From the NCBI GenBank assembly GCA_913778495.1, contig CAJYVD010000033.1, positions 1-64,000 on the forward strand: a DNA stretch of 64,000 bases. Direction: 5' to 3'. A program made the translations under genes and the position numbers. Positions within the stretch are counted from its first letter, which is position 1; every line of letters begins with the position of its first letter. Below are positions 51,460 to 61,289 of the stretch, piece after piece. The notes beneath the pieces were generated by a model. The model searched no databases, had not been told where the DNA came from, and saw only the letters and a program-made list of their open reading frames with translations. Source of the DNA: an uncultured Pantoea sp. (GTDB taxonomy: Bacteria; Pseudomonadota; Gammaproteobacteria; Enterobacterales; Enterobacteriaceae).

Positions 51460-52806
51460 ATGTCCACGCAAAGTTCCCCGATCGTCACAGAGATGCAGGT
51501 CATTCCGGTGGCGGGCTACGACAGCATGCTGCTCAATATTGGCGGCGCGCACAGCGCCTGCTTTACCCGCAATATCGTGGTGCTGACCGACAGCGCGGGC
51601 CACGTTGGCGTCGGCGAAGCACCCGGTGGCGAAACCATCTTACAGACGCTGAACGCAGCAATCCCACAAATCAAAGGGCAGCAGGTGGCGCGCTTAAACC
51701 GGCTGGTGCAGCAGGTGCACAAGGGCAATCAGTCGGCGGATTTCGACACTTTTGGCAACGGCGCCTGGACCTTCGAATTGCGCGTCAACGCCGTGGCGGC
51801 GCTGGAGGCGGCCCTGCTCGATCTGCTTGGTCAGTGCCTCGGCGTGCCGGTGGCTGAACTGCTGGGACACGGGCAGCAGCGCGAGGCCGTGACCGTCCTG
51901 GGCTATCTGTTTTACGTGGGCGATCGGCACAAAACCGATCTGCCTTATCAGGCGGGCACGCCCGACCAGCACGCATGGTATCAACTGCGTCATGAGGAAG
52001 CCCTGACGGCGGACGCGGTGGTGCGGCTGGCGGAGGCCGCGCAGGATAAATACGGCTTTAAAGATTTCAAACTCAAAGGCGGCGTACTGCCCGGCGAGCA
52101 GGAGATAGAGACGGCGGTGGCGCTGAAAAAACGCTTTCCTGACGCGCGCATCACCGTGGATCCCAATGGCGCGTGGCGGCTGGATGAAGCGATTGCGCTG
52201 TGCAAGGGCATGAACGACGTGCTGACGTACGCCGAAGATCCGTGCGGGGCCGAGCAAGGCTATTCGGGACGCGAAGTAATGGCGGAGTTTCGGCGCGCCA
52301 CCGGCTTACCGGTCGCCACCAATATGATCGCCACCAACTGGCGCGAACTGCAGCACGCGGTACGGCTCGACGCGGTCGATATCCCACTGGCCGATCCGCA
52401 CTTCTGGACGCTGAGCGGGGCAGTGCGCGTGGCGCAGCTGTGTGACGACTGGGGAATGACCTGGGGCTGTCACTCAAACAACCACTTTGACATCTCCCTG
52501 GCGATGTTTACCCACGTTGGCGCGGCGGCGCCGGGTCAGCCTACCGCCCTTGATACGCACTGGATCTGGCAAGAAGGCGATCAGCGGCTGACCAAAGAAC
52601 CGCTGCAGATTCGAAACGGCAACATTGCCGTGCCCGATAAGCCGGGTTTGGGCATCGAACTGGACTGGGATCGTCTGCGCCAGGCGCATGCACTGTATAA
52701 ATCACTGCCCGTCGGCGGGCGCAATGACGCCACGGCGATGCAGTATTTGGTTCCCGGTTGGTCTTTTGACCGCAAGCGTCCGGCCTTCGGTCGCGGTCAT
52801 GCATAA
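51460..52806 (+). CDS. gudX: Glucarate dehydratase-related protein GudX
   Basis: GudX (448 residues) is an enolase-superfamily protein and a paralogue of GudD next door. The lysine pair in KDFKLKGG, the metal ligands in DPNGAW and [10 protein letters not shown], the asparagine in ATNMIATNW, the histidine in GCHSNNHFD and the aspartate in DTHWIWQ are all kept. E. coli GudX has been reported as much less active than GudD; here the residues alone do not explain a difference. It may be an idromutase-like isomerase or an accessory dehydratase. An AAGGAGAG site precedes the ATG. Confidence 0.93.
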   Translation: MSTQSSPIVTEMQVIPVAGYDSMLLNIGGAHSACFTRNIVVLTDSAGHVGVGEAPGGETILQTLNAAIPQIKGQQVARLNRLVQQVHKGNQSADFDTFGNGAWTFELRVNAVAALEAALLDLLGQCLGVPVAELLGHGQQREAVTVLGYLFYVGDRHKTDLPYQAGTPDQHAWYQLRHEEALTADAVVRLAEAAQDKYGFKDFKLKGGVLPGEQEIETAVALKKRFPDARITVDPNGAWRLDEAIALCKGMNDVLTYAEDPCGAEQGYSGREVMAEFRRATGLPVATNMIATNWRELQHAVRLDAVDIPLADPHFWTLSGAVRVAQLCDDWGMTWGCHSNNHFDISLAMFTHVGAAAPGQPTALDTHWIWQEGDQRLTKEPLQIRNGNIAVPDKPGLGIELDWDRLRQAHALYKSLPVGGRNDATAMQYLVPGWSFDRKRPAFGRGHA

Positions 52807-52816
52807 GGAGCAGCAA

Positions 52817-54148
52817 ATGAGTCAGACACCGAAAATCACCGCCATGCAGGTTATTCCCGTCGCGGGTTACGACAGCATGCTGCTGAACCTGAGCGGCGCG
52901 CATGCACCGTTCTTTACGCGCAACATCGTGATCGTCAAGGATAATGCTGGCCATACCGGTGTGGGAGAGATCCCCGGCGGTGAGAAGATCCGTCAGACGC
53001 TGGAAGATGCCGCGGCGCTGGTGGTCGATCACACCGTGGGTGAATACAAAAACATTCTGAACACGGTGCGCAGCACCTTTGCTGACCGCGACGCGGCGGG
53101 ACGCGGTAATCAGACGTTTGATCTGCGTACCACCATTCACGTGGTGACCGGCATTGAGGCGGCGCTGTTGGACCTGCTCGGACAGCACCTTGGCGTTAAC
53201 GTGGCGTCGCTGCTGGGCGAAGGCCAGCAGCGCGAGAGCGTTGAAATGCTGGGCTACCTGTTCTACGTCGGCGATCGCCAGAAAACCACGCTGCCGTATC
53301 AAAGCCAGACGCAGGACGCCTGCGACTGGTATCGCCTGCGTCATGAAGAAGCGCTCACGCCTGACGCCGTGGTGCGCCTCGCCGAAGCGGCGTATGAGAA
53401 GTACGGCTTTAATGATTTCAAACTCAAAGGCGGTGTGCTGCGCGGCGGCGAGGAGGCTGAGGCGGTCACCGCGTTGGCCAGGCGTTTTCCTCAGGCGCGC
53501 ATTACCCTCGATCCCAACGGTGCCTGGTCGCTGAATGAGGCGATTCTGCTCGGCAAGCAGCTGAAAAACGTGCTGGCCTACGCTGAAGATCCGTGCGGTG
53601 CGGAGCAGGGCTACTCTGGCCGTGAGGTCATGGCAGAGTTTCGCCGCGCCACCGGCTTACCCACCGCCACCAACATGATCGCCACGGATTGGCGCCAGAT
53701 GGGCCACACGCTGTCGCTGCAGTCGGTGGACATTCCGCTGGCCGATCCGCACTTCTGGACGATGCAGGGATCGGTGCGGGTGGCGCAGATGTGCCACGAC
53801 TTCGGCCTCACCTGGGGCTCGCACTCGAACAATCACTTCGATATTTCGCTCGCCATGTTTACCCACGTCGCGGCGGCGGCTCCCGGCGCGATTACCGCCA
53901 TCGACACCCACTGGATCTGGCAGGAGGGCAATCAGCGCCTGACCAAAGCGCCGTTCGAGATCGTCGGCGGCAAAGTGCAGGTTCCGCAGACGCCCGGCTT
54001 AGGCGTGGAACTGGATATGGATCAGGTGATGCAGGCGCATGCGCTGTATCAAAAACACGGTCTTGGCGCGCGCGACGACGCGCAAGCGATGCAATTCCTC
54101 GTACCTAACTGGACGTTTGATCACAAACGCCCATGTCTGGTGCGCTAA
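52817..54148 (+). CDS. gudD: Glucarate dehydratase GudD
   Basis: GudD (443 residues, E. coli 446) dehydrates D-glucarate and L-idarate to 5-keto-4-deoxy-D-glucarate. Catalytic residues line up with E. coli after a shift of three: Lys202 and Lys204, metal ligands Asp232 and Glu257, Asn234, Asn286, His336 and Asp363. The start at 52817 has AAGGAG and was chosen over a long upstream extension in the gudX gene. It is 10 bases after gudX. Confidence 0.97.
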   Translation: MSQTPKITAMQVIPVAGYDSMLLNLSGAHAPFFTRNIVIVKDNAGHTGVGEIPGGEKIRQTLEDAAALVVDHTVGEYKNILNTVRSTFADRDAAGRGNQTFDLRTTIHVVTGIEAALLDLLGQHLGVNVASLLGEGQQRESVEMLGYLFYVGDRQKTTLPYQSQTQDACDWYRLRHEEALTPDAVVRLAEAAYEKYGFNDFKLKGGVLRGGEEAEAVTALARRFPQARITLDPNGAWSLNEAILLGKQLKNVLAYAEDPCGAEQGYSGREVMAEFRRATGLPTATNMIATDWRQMGHTLSLQSVDIPLADPHFWTMQGSVRVAQMCHDFGLTWGSHSNNHFDISLAMFTHVAAAAPGAITAIDTHWIWQEGNQRLTKAPFEIVGGKVQVPQTPGLGVELDMDQVMQAHALYQKHGLGARDDAQAMQFLVPNWTFDHKRPCLVR

Positions 54149-54155
54149 CCCTTTG

Positions 54156-54176
54156 GCGCTTCCCCACCGGAAGCGC
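54156..54176 (+). other. Hairpin between gudD and garL
   Basis: GCGCTTCC (54156-54163) pairs perfectly with GGAAGCGC (54169-54176) around CCACC. There is no T run, so it may protect the upstream mRNA or cause partial termination within the operon. Confidence 0.5.
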
Positions 54177-54199
54177 GGTGCAACACAGGAGTGACACTG

Positions 54200-54967
54200 A
54201 TGAGTAATGCCTGGCCCAACGCGTTCCGTCGTCGTTTACTGGCGGGTGAAACCCTGATTGGCAGCTGGTGCGCGCTGGCCAATCCCCTGACCACCGAAGT
54301 GCTGGGGCTGGCGGGATTTGACTGGCTGGTGCTCGACGGCGAGCACGCGCCGAACGACATCACCACCTTTGTACCTCAGCTCATGGCGCTGAAAGGCAGC
54401 GCCAGCGCCGCCGTCGTGCGGCCGCCGTGTAATGAGCCGATCATCATCAAGCGCCTGCTGGATATTGGTTTTTATCACTTTTTAATCCCGTTTGTGGAAA
54501 CGGAAGAGGAGGCGCGCCGCGCCGTGGCCTCAACGCGCTATCCGCCCGCGGGCATTCGCGGCGTCTCCGTTTCTCACCGCAGCAATATGTACGGCACGCT
54601 GCCCGACTATAACGCCACCATTAACGACAACATCACGCTGCTGGTGCAGATCGAAACCCAGCAGGCGGTGGATAACATCGACGCCATTGCGGCGGTGGAG
54701 GGGGTGGACGGCATCTTTGTTGGCCCCGGCGATCTCTCAGCGGCGCTGGGCTATCTCGGTCAGCCGGCGCATCCGGAAGTGCTGAAAGTGATCCAGCACG
54801 TGTTTGCACGTGCCAAAGCCGCTGGCAAGCCGAGCGGTATCCTCGCGCCCGTGGAAGCCGATGCCCGACGCTACCTTGAGTGGGGCGCCAGCTTTGTGGC
54901 GGTGGGCAGCGATTTGGGGGTGTTCCGTCAGGCGACGCAGGCCCTGTGTGACAAATTTAAGCAGTAA
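54200..54967 (+). CDS. garL: 5-keto-4-deoxy-D-glucarate aldolase GarL
   Basis: GarL (255 residues, E. coli 256) is a class II HpcH/HpaI-type aldolase that splits 5-keto-4-deoxy-D-glucarate into pyruvate and tartronate semialdehyde. Family blocks [35 protein letters not shown] and [16 protein letters not shown] are present. The ATG at 54200 has AGGAG eight bases upstream; an in-frame GTG at 54191 overlaps that site and is less likely. In E. coli garL lies with garP-garR-garK at another locus. Confidence 0.95.
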   Translation: MSNAWPNAFRRRLLAGETLIGSWCALANPLTTEVLGLAGFDWLVLDGEHAPNDITTFVPQLMALKGSASAAVVRPPCNEPIIIKRLLDIGFYHFLIPFVETEEEARRAVASTRYPPAGIRGVSVSHRSNMYGTLPDYNATINDNITLLVQIETQQAVDNIDAIAAVEGVDGIFVGPGDLSAALGYLGQPAHPEVLKVIQHVFARAKAAGKPSGILAPVEADARRYLEWGASFVAVGSDLGVFRQATQALCDKFKQ

Positions 54968-54986
54968 CTGACCAAGAGGAAAGGCA

Positions 54987-55871
54987 ATGAAAATTGGATT
55001 TATCGGCCTGGGCATTATGGGCAAACCGATGAGTAAAAACCTGGTGAAAGCCGGTTATTCGCTGGTGGTGCGCGATCACCATCCGGAAAACGAAGCCGAA
55101 CTGGTGGCGCTGGGCGCCTCCGTGGCGAAAACCGCCAAAGCGATGGCGGAGCAGGTGGACGTGGTGATCACCATGGTGCCCAACTCGCCGCAGGTTAAAG
55201 CGGTGTGCCTGGGCACCGACGGCATTGTGGAAGGCGCGCGCCCGGGCTTGGTGGTGATCGACATGAGTTCGATTGCCCCGCTGGCGAGCCGTGAGATCCA
55301 CGACGCGCTGGCCGAGAAGGGCATCAAGATGTTAGATGCACCGGTCAGCGGCGGCGAACCCAAGGCCATTGACGGCACGCTGTCAGTCATGGTCGGCGGC
55401 GATCAGGCGCTTTTTGAGCGCTGCTACGACGTGCTGAAAGCCATGGCGGGCTCGGTAGTGCACACCGGAGAAATCGGCGCAGGCAACGTCACGAAATTGG
55501 CAAACCAGGTGATTGTGGCGCTGAACATCGCGGCGATGTCAGAAGCGCTGTCGCTGGCTACCAAAGCGGGCGTTGATCCCGAAAAAGTATTCCAGGCGAT
55601 CCGCGGTGGACTCGCGGGCAGCACCGTGCTGGATGCCAAAGCGCCTATGGTGCTGGATCGCAATTTTAAGCCTGGTTTTCGCATCGATCTGCACATTAAA
55701 GATCTGGCGAACGCGCTGGATACCTCGCATGGCATTGGCGCGCAGCTGCCGCTGACGGCGGCGGTGATGGAGATGATGCAGGCGCTGAAAGCAGACGGTA
55801 AGGGCACTTCCGACCACAGCGCGCTGGCCTGCTATTATGAAAAATTAGCTCAGGTCACCATCGCCCGGTAG
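54987..55871 (+). CDS. garR: Tartronate semialdehyde reductase GarR
   Basis: GarR (294 residues, same as E. coli) reduces tartronate semialdehyde to D-glycerate with NADH. It belongs to the beta-hydroxyacid dehydrogenases: Rossmann motif GFIGLGIMGKPMSKNL (residues 4-19), substrate motif DAPVSGGEPKAIDGTL (about 119-132) and the catalytic lysine in GNVTKLANQ (about 171). It follows garL after 19 bases behind GAGGAAA. Confidence 0.96.
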   Translation: MKIGFIGLGIMGKPMSKNLVKAGYSLVVRDHHPENEAELVALGASVAKTAKAMAEQVDVVITMVPNSPQVKAVCLGTDGIVEGARPGLVVIDMSSIAPLASREIHDALAEKGIKMLDAPVSGGEPKAIDGTLSVMVGGDQALFERCYDVLKAMAGSVVHTGEIGAGNVTKLANQVIVALNIAAMSEALSLATKAGVDPEKVFQAIRGGLAGSTVLDAKAPMVLDRNFKPGFRIDLHIKDLANALDTSHGIGAQLPLTAAVMEMMQALKADGKGTSDHSALACYYEKLAQVTIAR

Positions 55872-55877
55872 CCGCGA

Positions 55878-55901
55878 GCCCGGCATGTGCCCATGTCGGG
55901 C
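55878..55901 (+). other. Hairpin between garR and garK
   Basis: GCCCGGCATG (55878-55887) pairs with CATGTCGGGC (55892-55901), nine Watson-Crick pairs and one G-T pair, around TGCC. No T run follows. It is the second hairpin inside this operon. Confidence 0.5.
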
Positions 55902-55955
55902 CGCTTAGCTTAAGCCGGACGACGGTTCCGCTTCACTTACGCGCTCGGATTGCCT

Positions 55956-57095
55956 ATGAAAATTGTCATCGCTCCGGATTCATACAAAGAGAGTTTATCG
56001 GCCCTGGCAGTGGCTACCGCTATTGAAGCCGGGTTTCGCGAGATATTTCCCGCCGCTGAATTTGTCAAAATTCCGGTCGCCGATGGCGGTGAAGGGACGG
56101 TCGAAGCGATGGTGGCCGCAACCCAGGGACAGATTATCAGGCTGACCGTCACCGGGCCGCTGGGACAACCCGTGGACGCATTTTACGGGCTGTCAGGCGA
56201 CGCACACACGGCGTTTATCGAAATGGCGGCCGCCAGCGGTCTGGAGCTGGTGCCTGCCGCGCAGCGCAATCCGCTGATCACCACCTCTTTTGGCACCGGT
56301 GAGCTGATCAAGAACGCGCTGGATCGCGGCGTCGGACATATCATTATCGGCATTGGCGGCAGCGCTACCAACGATGGCGGCGCGGGCATGATGCAGGCGC
56401 TGGGGGCCCGCCTGCTGGATGCGCAGGATCGGCAAATTGGCTTTGGCGGCGGCGCGCTGCCTGCGCTGGTGCGCATCGATATCGCGCAGTTGGATGCCCG
56501 TCTTGCGCGATGCCGCATTGAAGTGGCCTGCGACGTCACCAATACGTTGATTGGAGAGAAAGGAGCGTCGGCGATATTTGGCCCACAAAAAGGCGCTACG
56601 CCGGAGCGCGTGGCGCAGCTGGATCGTGCGCTGGCGCATTTTGCGCAGATCATTCAGCGCGATCTGGATCGCGATGTGCTCGACATCGCGGGCGGCGGTG
56701 CAGCGGGCGGCATGGGCGCCGCGCTGCACGCGTTCTGCCAGGCGGAGCTGCGTCGCGGCATTGAGATCGTCACCGAAGCGCTGGGTCTGGCGGAGCAGGT
56801 TGAGGATGCCGATCTGGTGATAACCGGCGAAGGACGCATTGATAGCCAGAGCATAAACGGCAAGGTGCCGATTGGCGTGGCGCAGGTTGCCAAACGGTTC
56901 GATAAACCAGTGATTGGCATTGCGGGCAGTTTAACCGCCGATGTTGGCGTGGTGCATGAACATGGGCTGGACGCAGTGTACAGCGTGCTGTTTAGCGTCG
57001 GCACGCTGGAGGAGGCGCTGGCCAATGCGGCACAGAACGTGCGCCTTACGGCGCGCAACGTAGCAGCCACGCTGCGCATCGGCCAGCAAATCTAA
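55956..57095 (+). CDS. garK: Glycerate 2-kinase GarK
   Basis: GarK (379 residues, E. coli 381) phosphorylates D-glycerate to 2-phosphoglycerate, delivering the pathway to glycolysis. The N-terminus MKIVIAPDSYKESLSA, the block PVADGGEGTVEAMVAATQG and IGIGGSATNDGGAGM are typical of class I glycerate kinases. The ATG at 55956 was chosen by homology; its ribosome-binding site is weak. It ends 25 bases from the 3' end of convergent barA. Confidence 0.95.
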   Translation: MKIVIAPDSYKESLSALAVATAIEAGFREIFPAAEFVKIPVADGGEGTVEAMVAATQGQIIRLTVTGPLGQPVDAFYGLSGDAHTAFIEMAAASGLELVPAAQRNPLITTSFGTGELIKNALDRGVGHIIIGIGGSATNDGGAGMMQALGARLLDAQDRQIGFGGGALPALVRIDIAQLDARLARCRIEVACDVTNTLIGEKGASAIFGPQKGATPERVAQLDRALAHFAQIIQRDLDRDVLDIAGGGAAGGMGAALHAFCQAELRRGIEIVTEALGLAEQVEDADLVITGEGRIDSQSINGKVPIGVAQVAKRFDKPVIGIAGSLTADVGVVHEHGLDAVYSVLFSVGTLEEALANAAQNVRLTARNVAATLRIGQQI

Positions 57096-57120
57096 GGTAT
57101 CCACCGGCGGGAGCGGGCGC

Positions 57121-59850
57121 TTACGCATCTGCGTCTAACACCCGCCGCGCTTCCCGTGCCACGTTGTCCATCTCATCGCACAGCTCCAACAGCTCCGGCT
57201 GCAACGCGGCGATATCACTTGCCTGATGCAAACTGCTTTCTAACTGCTGGCACAGCTGCTTGAGGCGCGGCACGCCGCTGTAGCTGGCGCTGCCGTGCAG
57301 TTTATGGATGGTTTCACGCAGGCTGACCACGTCGTTAGCCGCAATACCGTCCGCCACGCGCGTCTCGACCTCGGGCATAAAATCCAGCAGCATTTGCAGC
57401 AGATCGCGCGCCAGCGCAGGCTTATTGGCTGCCTGGCGCAGCGCCAGCGACCAATCAAGCGACGGCGGCAGCGTGGGCGTCACCATCGCCGAGAGCGCGC
57501 CAACGGGCGCATAGCGCCGCAGCAGCTGGCTGAGTTTGTCCTCGTCAATCGGCTTTGCCAAATAATCATTCATTCCGGCGCTGATCAGCTGCTCGCGTTC
57601 TCCGTCCAGCGCATGGGCGGTGACGGCCACAATCGGCGTCTGCGCGTGCAGCGGCAGGCTACGGATGATCTCACTGGCGCGGATGCCGTCGATTTCTGGC
57701 ATCTGGATATCCATTAAAATCACGTCCAGCCTGTGCTGCCTGGCGTGGTCAATGGCCTGGGATGCGTTATCGCACAGCAGAATGTGCTGCACTTGCTCCT
57801 CCAGCAGCGTGCCAATCAGTTTTAAGTTAGCGGGATTGTCATCCACCGCCATCACCGTCAGCGGTAGCCGCGCATCGCCGACGGCGGCGGCGCGCTGGCC
57901 GTTGGGCAAATCCAACAGCATCGGCAGCAGGCGCGTCAGGGAAACCGGTTTAGCGATACAGCCTGCAACGCCGCGCGCGCGCAGGTCGTCTGCATAGAGC
58001 ATCATTTCACCTGGCAGCGCCAGCAGCACCTGATCGGCACGCGCGCGCAGCTGCGCAATCAGCGTGTCAGGCAGCGGAGAATAGGGCGGATTGACCGGCA
58101 GGCCCATTAATAGCAGCGGGAAACGCTGATTGGGCATGTCATCAAGGCTGGCGAAATGCGTGACCTGCAGCGGCGTGATGCTCAACATCTCCTGCACCAC
58201 GCTGGCCACCGCCGCGTGCGGTTCAACATAGGCCAAACGCGTGGCTCGTAGATCGTCCAGCACGCGTGGGATCGCCGGCGCATTGGGATTCAGATCGAGC
58301 TGAATCAGCACATGGAACACCGATCCCTGATTCTGCTGGCTGGAGAACGCGATTTCACCGCCCATCTCTTTGACCAGCTTTTGGGTGATCACCAGACCGA
58401 GCCCGGTGCCGCCGTGCCGGCGTGAGATGCTGGCGTCCGCCTGGCGAAACGCCTGGAAGAGCTGCGTTTGCTGCTGCTCGGAAATGCCGATGCCGGTGTC
58501 GTGCACCTGAAGCTCCAGCCCAACGCGGGTGCCGCTCAGGCTGCGCAGCTCAACGCGCAGATCAATGTGACCGCGTTCGGTAAACTTGATCGCGTTACCG
58601 ATCAGGTTAATCAGGATTTGCTGCAGGCGCAGCGGATCGCCAATCACGTTGTCCGGCACCTGTTTTTCCAGACACACGGTGATCTCCAGCCCCTTTTCGT
58701 GCGCGGAGGGTGCCAGCAGCACCAGCGTTTCATCCAGCGTGGCGCGCAGCGGGAAGGGAATGGATTCCAGCACCAGCTTCCCCGCTTCCAGCTTGGAGAA
58801 ATCCAGCACGTCATTAATGATGCTCAACAGATTAATTGCCGAGCGCTCAATGGTGGTCATGTAATCGCGCTGATTGGTGCTCAGGCCGGTTTTGAGCATC
58901 TGGCGCGTAAAACCGATCACGCCGTTGAGCGGCGTACGCAGCTCGTGGGACATATTGGCAAGAAACTCGGACTTGATGCGCGCGGCTTCCTGGGCGCGTT
59001 TTTTGGCCAGATCCAGCTCAACGTTTTGAATCTCCAACTGCTCCAGCGTTTCACGCAAATCGTAGGTGGCCTGATCGATATTCTGCTGCATCTCTTCGTG
59101 GTAGGCGGTGAGCGACATGGCCATGGCGTTGATGCCATTCTTTAAAATACTCAGCTCCCCCAGCATGTACCCCTCGACGCGGCTGTCGAGCTGGCCGCGG
59201 CGGATGCGGTCGACGGTGGAGACCATATTGCGGATCGGCCCGGTTACATCGCGCATCAGCCGGTAGGCAAACAGCATCGCGATACACAGACAGAACAGCA
59301 GCAGCAGCGTGGCCACAAACACCTCTTTGTACTGCGCCAGCCGCACCGATTGCAGATCCAGCGCAATCGCCACATAGCCCAGCGGATTGCCGTCGGGTTT
59401 TGCTTCTTCATCCGACTGTTCGTCGAGCGAATAGCCCTCTGCAACGATCGGCGTACGCAGCACCATCAGATTGCCGTGGCGCTCTTCCGACACGCCCTCT
59501 CGCAGTGAAGCGGGATCCTCTTTTTGCAAAAGCGCGATGTTTTGGTTGCTGTTGGAGGTGACGTAAACGCGATTATGGTTGTCGAAAACCGTAATGGAAC
59601 GGACAATATCAGAATGGCGACGGTGCAGCAGGCTGACCAGGCCGCGAATCGAATCCCGGTTATGCCACGTCATGCCGTACTCGCTGGATACCGCCAGCGG
59701 TTCGATAATATTGGCGCCGGCATCGCGTACCTGATGCTGCAGTTCGTTGTAGCGATGCACCACAAAAAACGTACTGAGCAGCAGACCGATCATCAGCGTT
59801 GGCGCCAGTATTAAAATCATCATTCGCGCCCGCAGGCTGTATTTGGTCAT
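57121..59850 (-). CDS. barA: Hybrid sensor kinase BarA
   Basis: BarA (909 residues, E. coli 918) is a tripartite histidine kinase that phosphorylates UvrY in response to short-chain carboxylates in E. coli. It has two membrane helices (about 10-32 and 177-197), a periplasmic sensor, a HAMP linker (about 198-250), HisKA with His302 in [11 protein letters not shown], an ATPase domain ([14 protein letters not shown]), a receiver domain with the aspartate in [13 protein letters not shown] and a C-terminal HPt domain with the histidine in [12 protein letters not shown]. The start at 59850 matches the E. coli N-terminus. UvrY would act on the csrB site in this window. Confidence 0.97.
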   Translation of the reverse strand: MTKYSLRARMMILILAPTLMIGLLLSTFFVVHRYNELQHQVRDAGANIIEPLAVSSEYGMTWHNRDSIRGLVSLLHRRHSDIVRSITVFDNHNRVYVTSNSNQNIALLQKEDPASLREGVSEERHGNLMVLRTPIVAEGYSLDEQSDEEAKPDGNPLGYVAIALDLQSVRLAQYKEVFVATLLLLFCLCIAMLFAYRLMRDVTGPIRNMVSTVDRIRRGQLDSRVEGYMLGELSILKNGINAMAMSLTAYHEEMQQNIDQATYDLRETLEQLEIQNVELDLAKKRAQEAARIKSEFLANMSHELRTPLNGVIGFTRQMLKTGLSTNQRDYMTTIERSAINLLSIINDVLDFSKLEAGKLVLESIPFPLRATLDETLVLLAPSAHEKGLEITVCLEKQVPDNVIGDPLRLQQILINLIGNAIKFTERGHIDLRVELRSLSGTRVGLELQVHDTGIGISEQQQTQLFQAFRQADASISRRHGGTGLGLVITQKLVKEMGGEIAFSSQQNQGSVFHVLIQLDLNPNAPAIPRVLDDLRATRLAYVEPHAAVASVVQEMLSITPLQVTHFASLDDMPNQRFPLLLMGLPVNPPYSPLPDTLIAQLRARADQVLLALPGEMMLYADDLRARGVAGCIAKPVSLTRLLPMLLDLPNGQRAAAVGDARLPLTVMAVDDNPANLKLIGTLLEEQVQHILLCDNASQAIDHARQHRLDVILMDIQMPEIDGIRASEIIRSLPLHAQTPIVAVTAHALDGEREQLISAGMNDYLAKPIDEDKLSQLLRRYAPVGALSAMVTPTLPPSLDWSLALRQAANKPALARDLLQMLLDFMPEVETRVADGIAANDVVSLRETIHKLHGSASYSGVPRLKQLCQQLESSLHQASDIAALQPELLELCDEMDNVAREARRVLDADA

Positions 59851-59940
59851 AATTGTGGCCTGGTCGCTCCTGGCATATTTCATTCCTGTGCGCGTCCATC
59901 ACCGACAGCGCACCTACTTATAGTGAGAATTCACACTACT

Positions 59941-61257
59941 ATGGCGCAATTTTACTCCGCAAAACAGCGGGTGACGACGAAGCAGCGCATCACCGTCACG
60001 GTCGACGATCTCGATCCCTTTGGGCAGGGCGTCGCGCGCCATAATGGCAAAGCGATGTTCGTGAGCGGCGCGCTGCCGGGCGAGCAGGCCGACGTCACGG
60101 TGTTGGAGGATAAACGACAATTCTCACGCGCCAAAGCCGTAAAAATTCATCATCCCAGCGACGCGCGCGAGACGCCGCGCTGCGTGCACTTTGGCGTGTG
60201 CGGCGGCTGCCAGCAGCAGCACGCGTCAATTGCGCTGCAGCAGGCGAGCAAAGCGCGGGCGTTAAGTCGACTGCTGGGCCGCGAGGGCGCGTCACCGGTG
60301 CCGGTTGACGCCATCGTCAGCGGCAGCAGCTGGGGCTATCGTCGCCGCGCCCGGCTGGGGTTGCAGTGGCAGCCAAAACAGCAGCGTTTGCTGATGGGGT
60401 TCCGTCAGGCGGCGAGCAACGACATTGTCGCGGTGAAGCAGTGCCCCGTTTTGGTGCCCCAGCTTGAGGCGTTACTGCTGCCGTTGCACCACTGCTTAAG
60501 CGGCTTACAGGCCGTAAGACGATTAGGCCATGTGGAACTGGTGCTGGCCGATAACGGGCCGCTGATGGTGCTGCGTCACCTCGATCGCTTAAGCGCCGGG
60601 GATCGCGCTGAATTGGAACGCTTTTCGCATAAGCACCAGCTGATGCTGTGGTTGGACGACGGCAGCGGCAACCCGCAGCGAATCGGCGAGGGCGAGCCGT
60701 TTTATCGCGTTCACGACCTGCCGCTGCAGTTTCATCCGCAGGATTTCATCCAGGTCAATGCGGCGGTCAATCAGCAGATGGTATCGACCGCGCTGACGTG
60801 GCTGGATTTGCAGCCGGACGACCGCGTACTGGATCTGTTTTGCGGCATGGGCAACTTCACATTACCGATAGGAAAGTACGTACAAATTGCGGTGGGTGTG
60901 GAGGGGGTTGCAGCATTAGTGCGTCAGGCAGAGTATAATGCACAGCTGAATAACATGAGTCATGTCCGCTTTTTCCAGCATAACCTGGAAGAGGATGTTA
61001 CCCACCAGGTGTGGGCGCGTCAGGGCTTTAACAAGGTATTACTGGACCCGGCTCGCGCCGGTGCCGCAGGCGTAATGGCGCATATCGTTAAGCTTGCGCC
61101 GCAGCGCGTGGTCTATGTGTCCTGTAATCCCACTACACTCGCGCGCGACAGTCAGGCATTGCTGTCGGCGGGCTACCATTTGGAAAAGGTCGTGATGCTG
61201 GATATGTTTCCGCATACCAGTCATCTCGAATCCATGGTGCTGTTTAGCAAAGAGTAA
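59941..61257 (+). CDS. rlmD: 23S rRNA m5U1939 methyltransferase RlmD
   Basis: RlmD (438 residues, E. coli 433) methylates U1939 of 23S rRNA. A TRAM domain (about residues 10-70) is followed by the Fe-S cysteines in [15 protein letters not shown] and a fourth in KQCPVL, then a Rossmann domain with [14 protein letters not shown] and the catalytic cysteine in [12 protein letters not shown]. The ATG at 59941 was chosen by homology. TATAGT at 59919-59924 may be a -10 box. It is divergent from barA and upstream of relA. Confidence 0.96.
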   Translation: MAQFYSAKQRVTTKQRITVTVDDLDPFGQGVARHNGKAMFVSGALPGEQADVTVLEDKRQFSRAKAVKIHHPSDARETPRCVHFGVCGGCQQQHASIALQQASKARALSRLLGREGASPVPVDAIVSGSSWGYRRRARLGLQWQPKQQRLLMGFRQAASNDIVAVKQCPVLVPQLEALLLPLHHCLSGLQAVRRLGHVELVLADNGPLMVLRHLDRLSAGDRAELERFSHKHQLMLWLDDGSGNPQRIGEGEPFYRVHDLPLQFHPQDFIQVNAAVNQQMVSTALTWLDLQPDDRVLDLFCGMGNFTLPIGKYVQIAVGVEGVAALVRQAEYNAQLNNMSHVRFFQHNLEEDVTHQVWARQGFNKVLLDPARAGAAGVMAHIVKLAPQRVVYVSCNPTTLARDSQALLSAGYHLEKVVMLDMFPHTSHLESMVLFSKE

Positions 61258-61289
61258 GCGACGGCAACATCATTACGGCAGGAGAGGAT

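Noticed and set aside
59922-59937. Near-palindrome AGTGAGAATTCACACT before rlmD
   Set aside because: It could be an operator, but symmetry breaks at the positions flanking GAATTC and it overlaps the proposed -10 box and start region; no known regulator matches.
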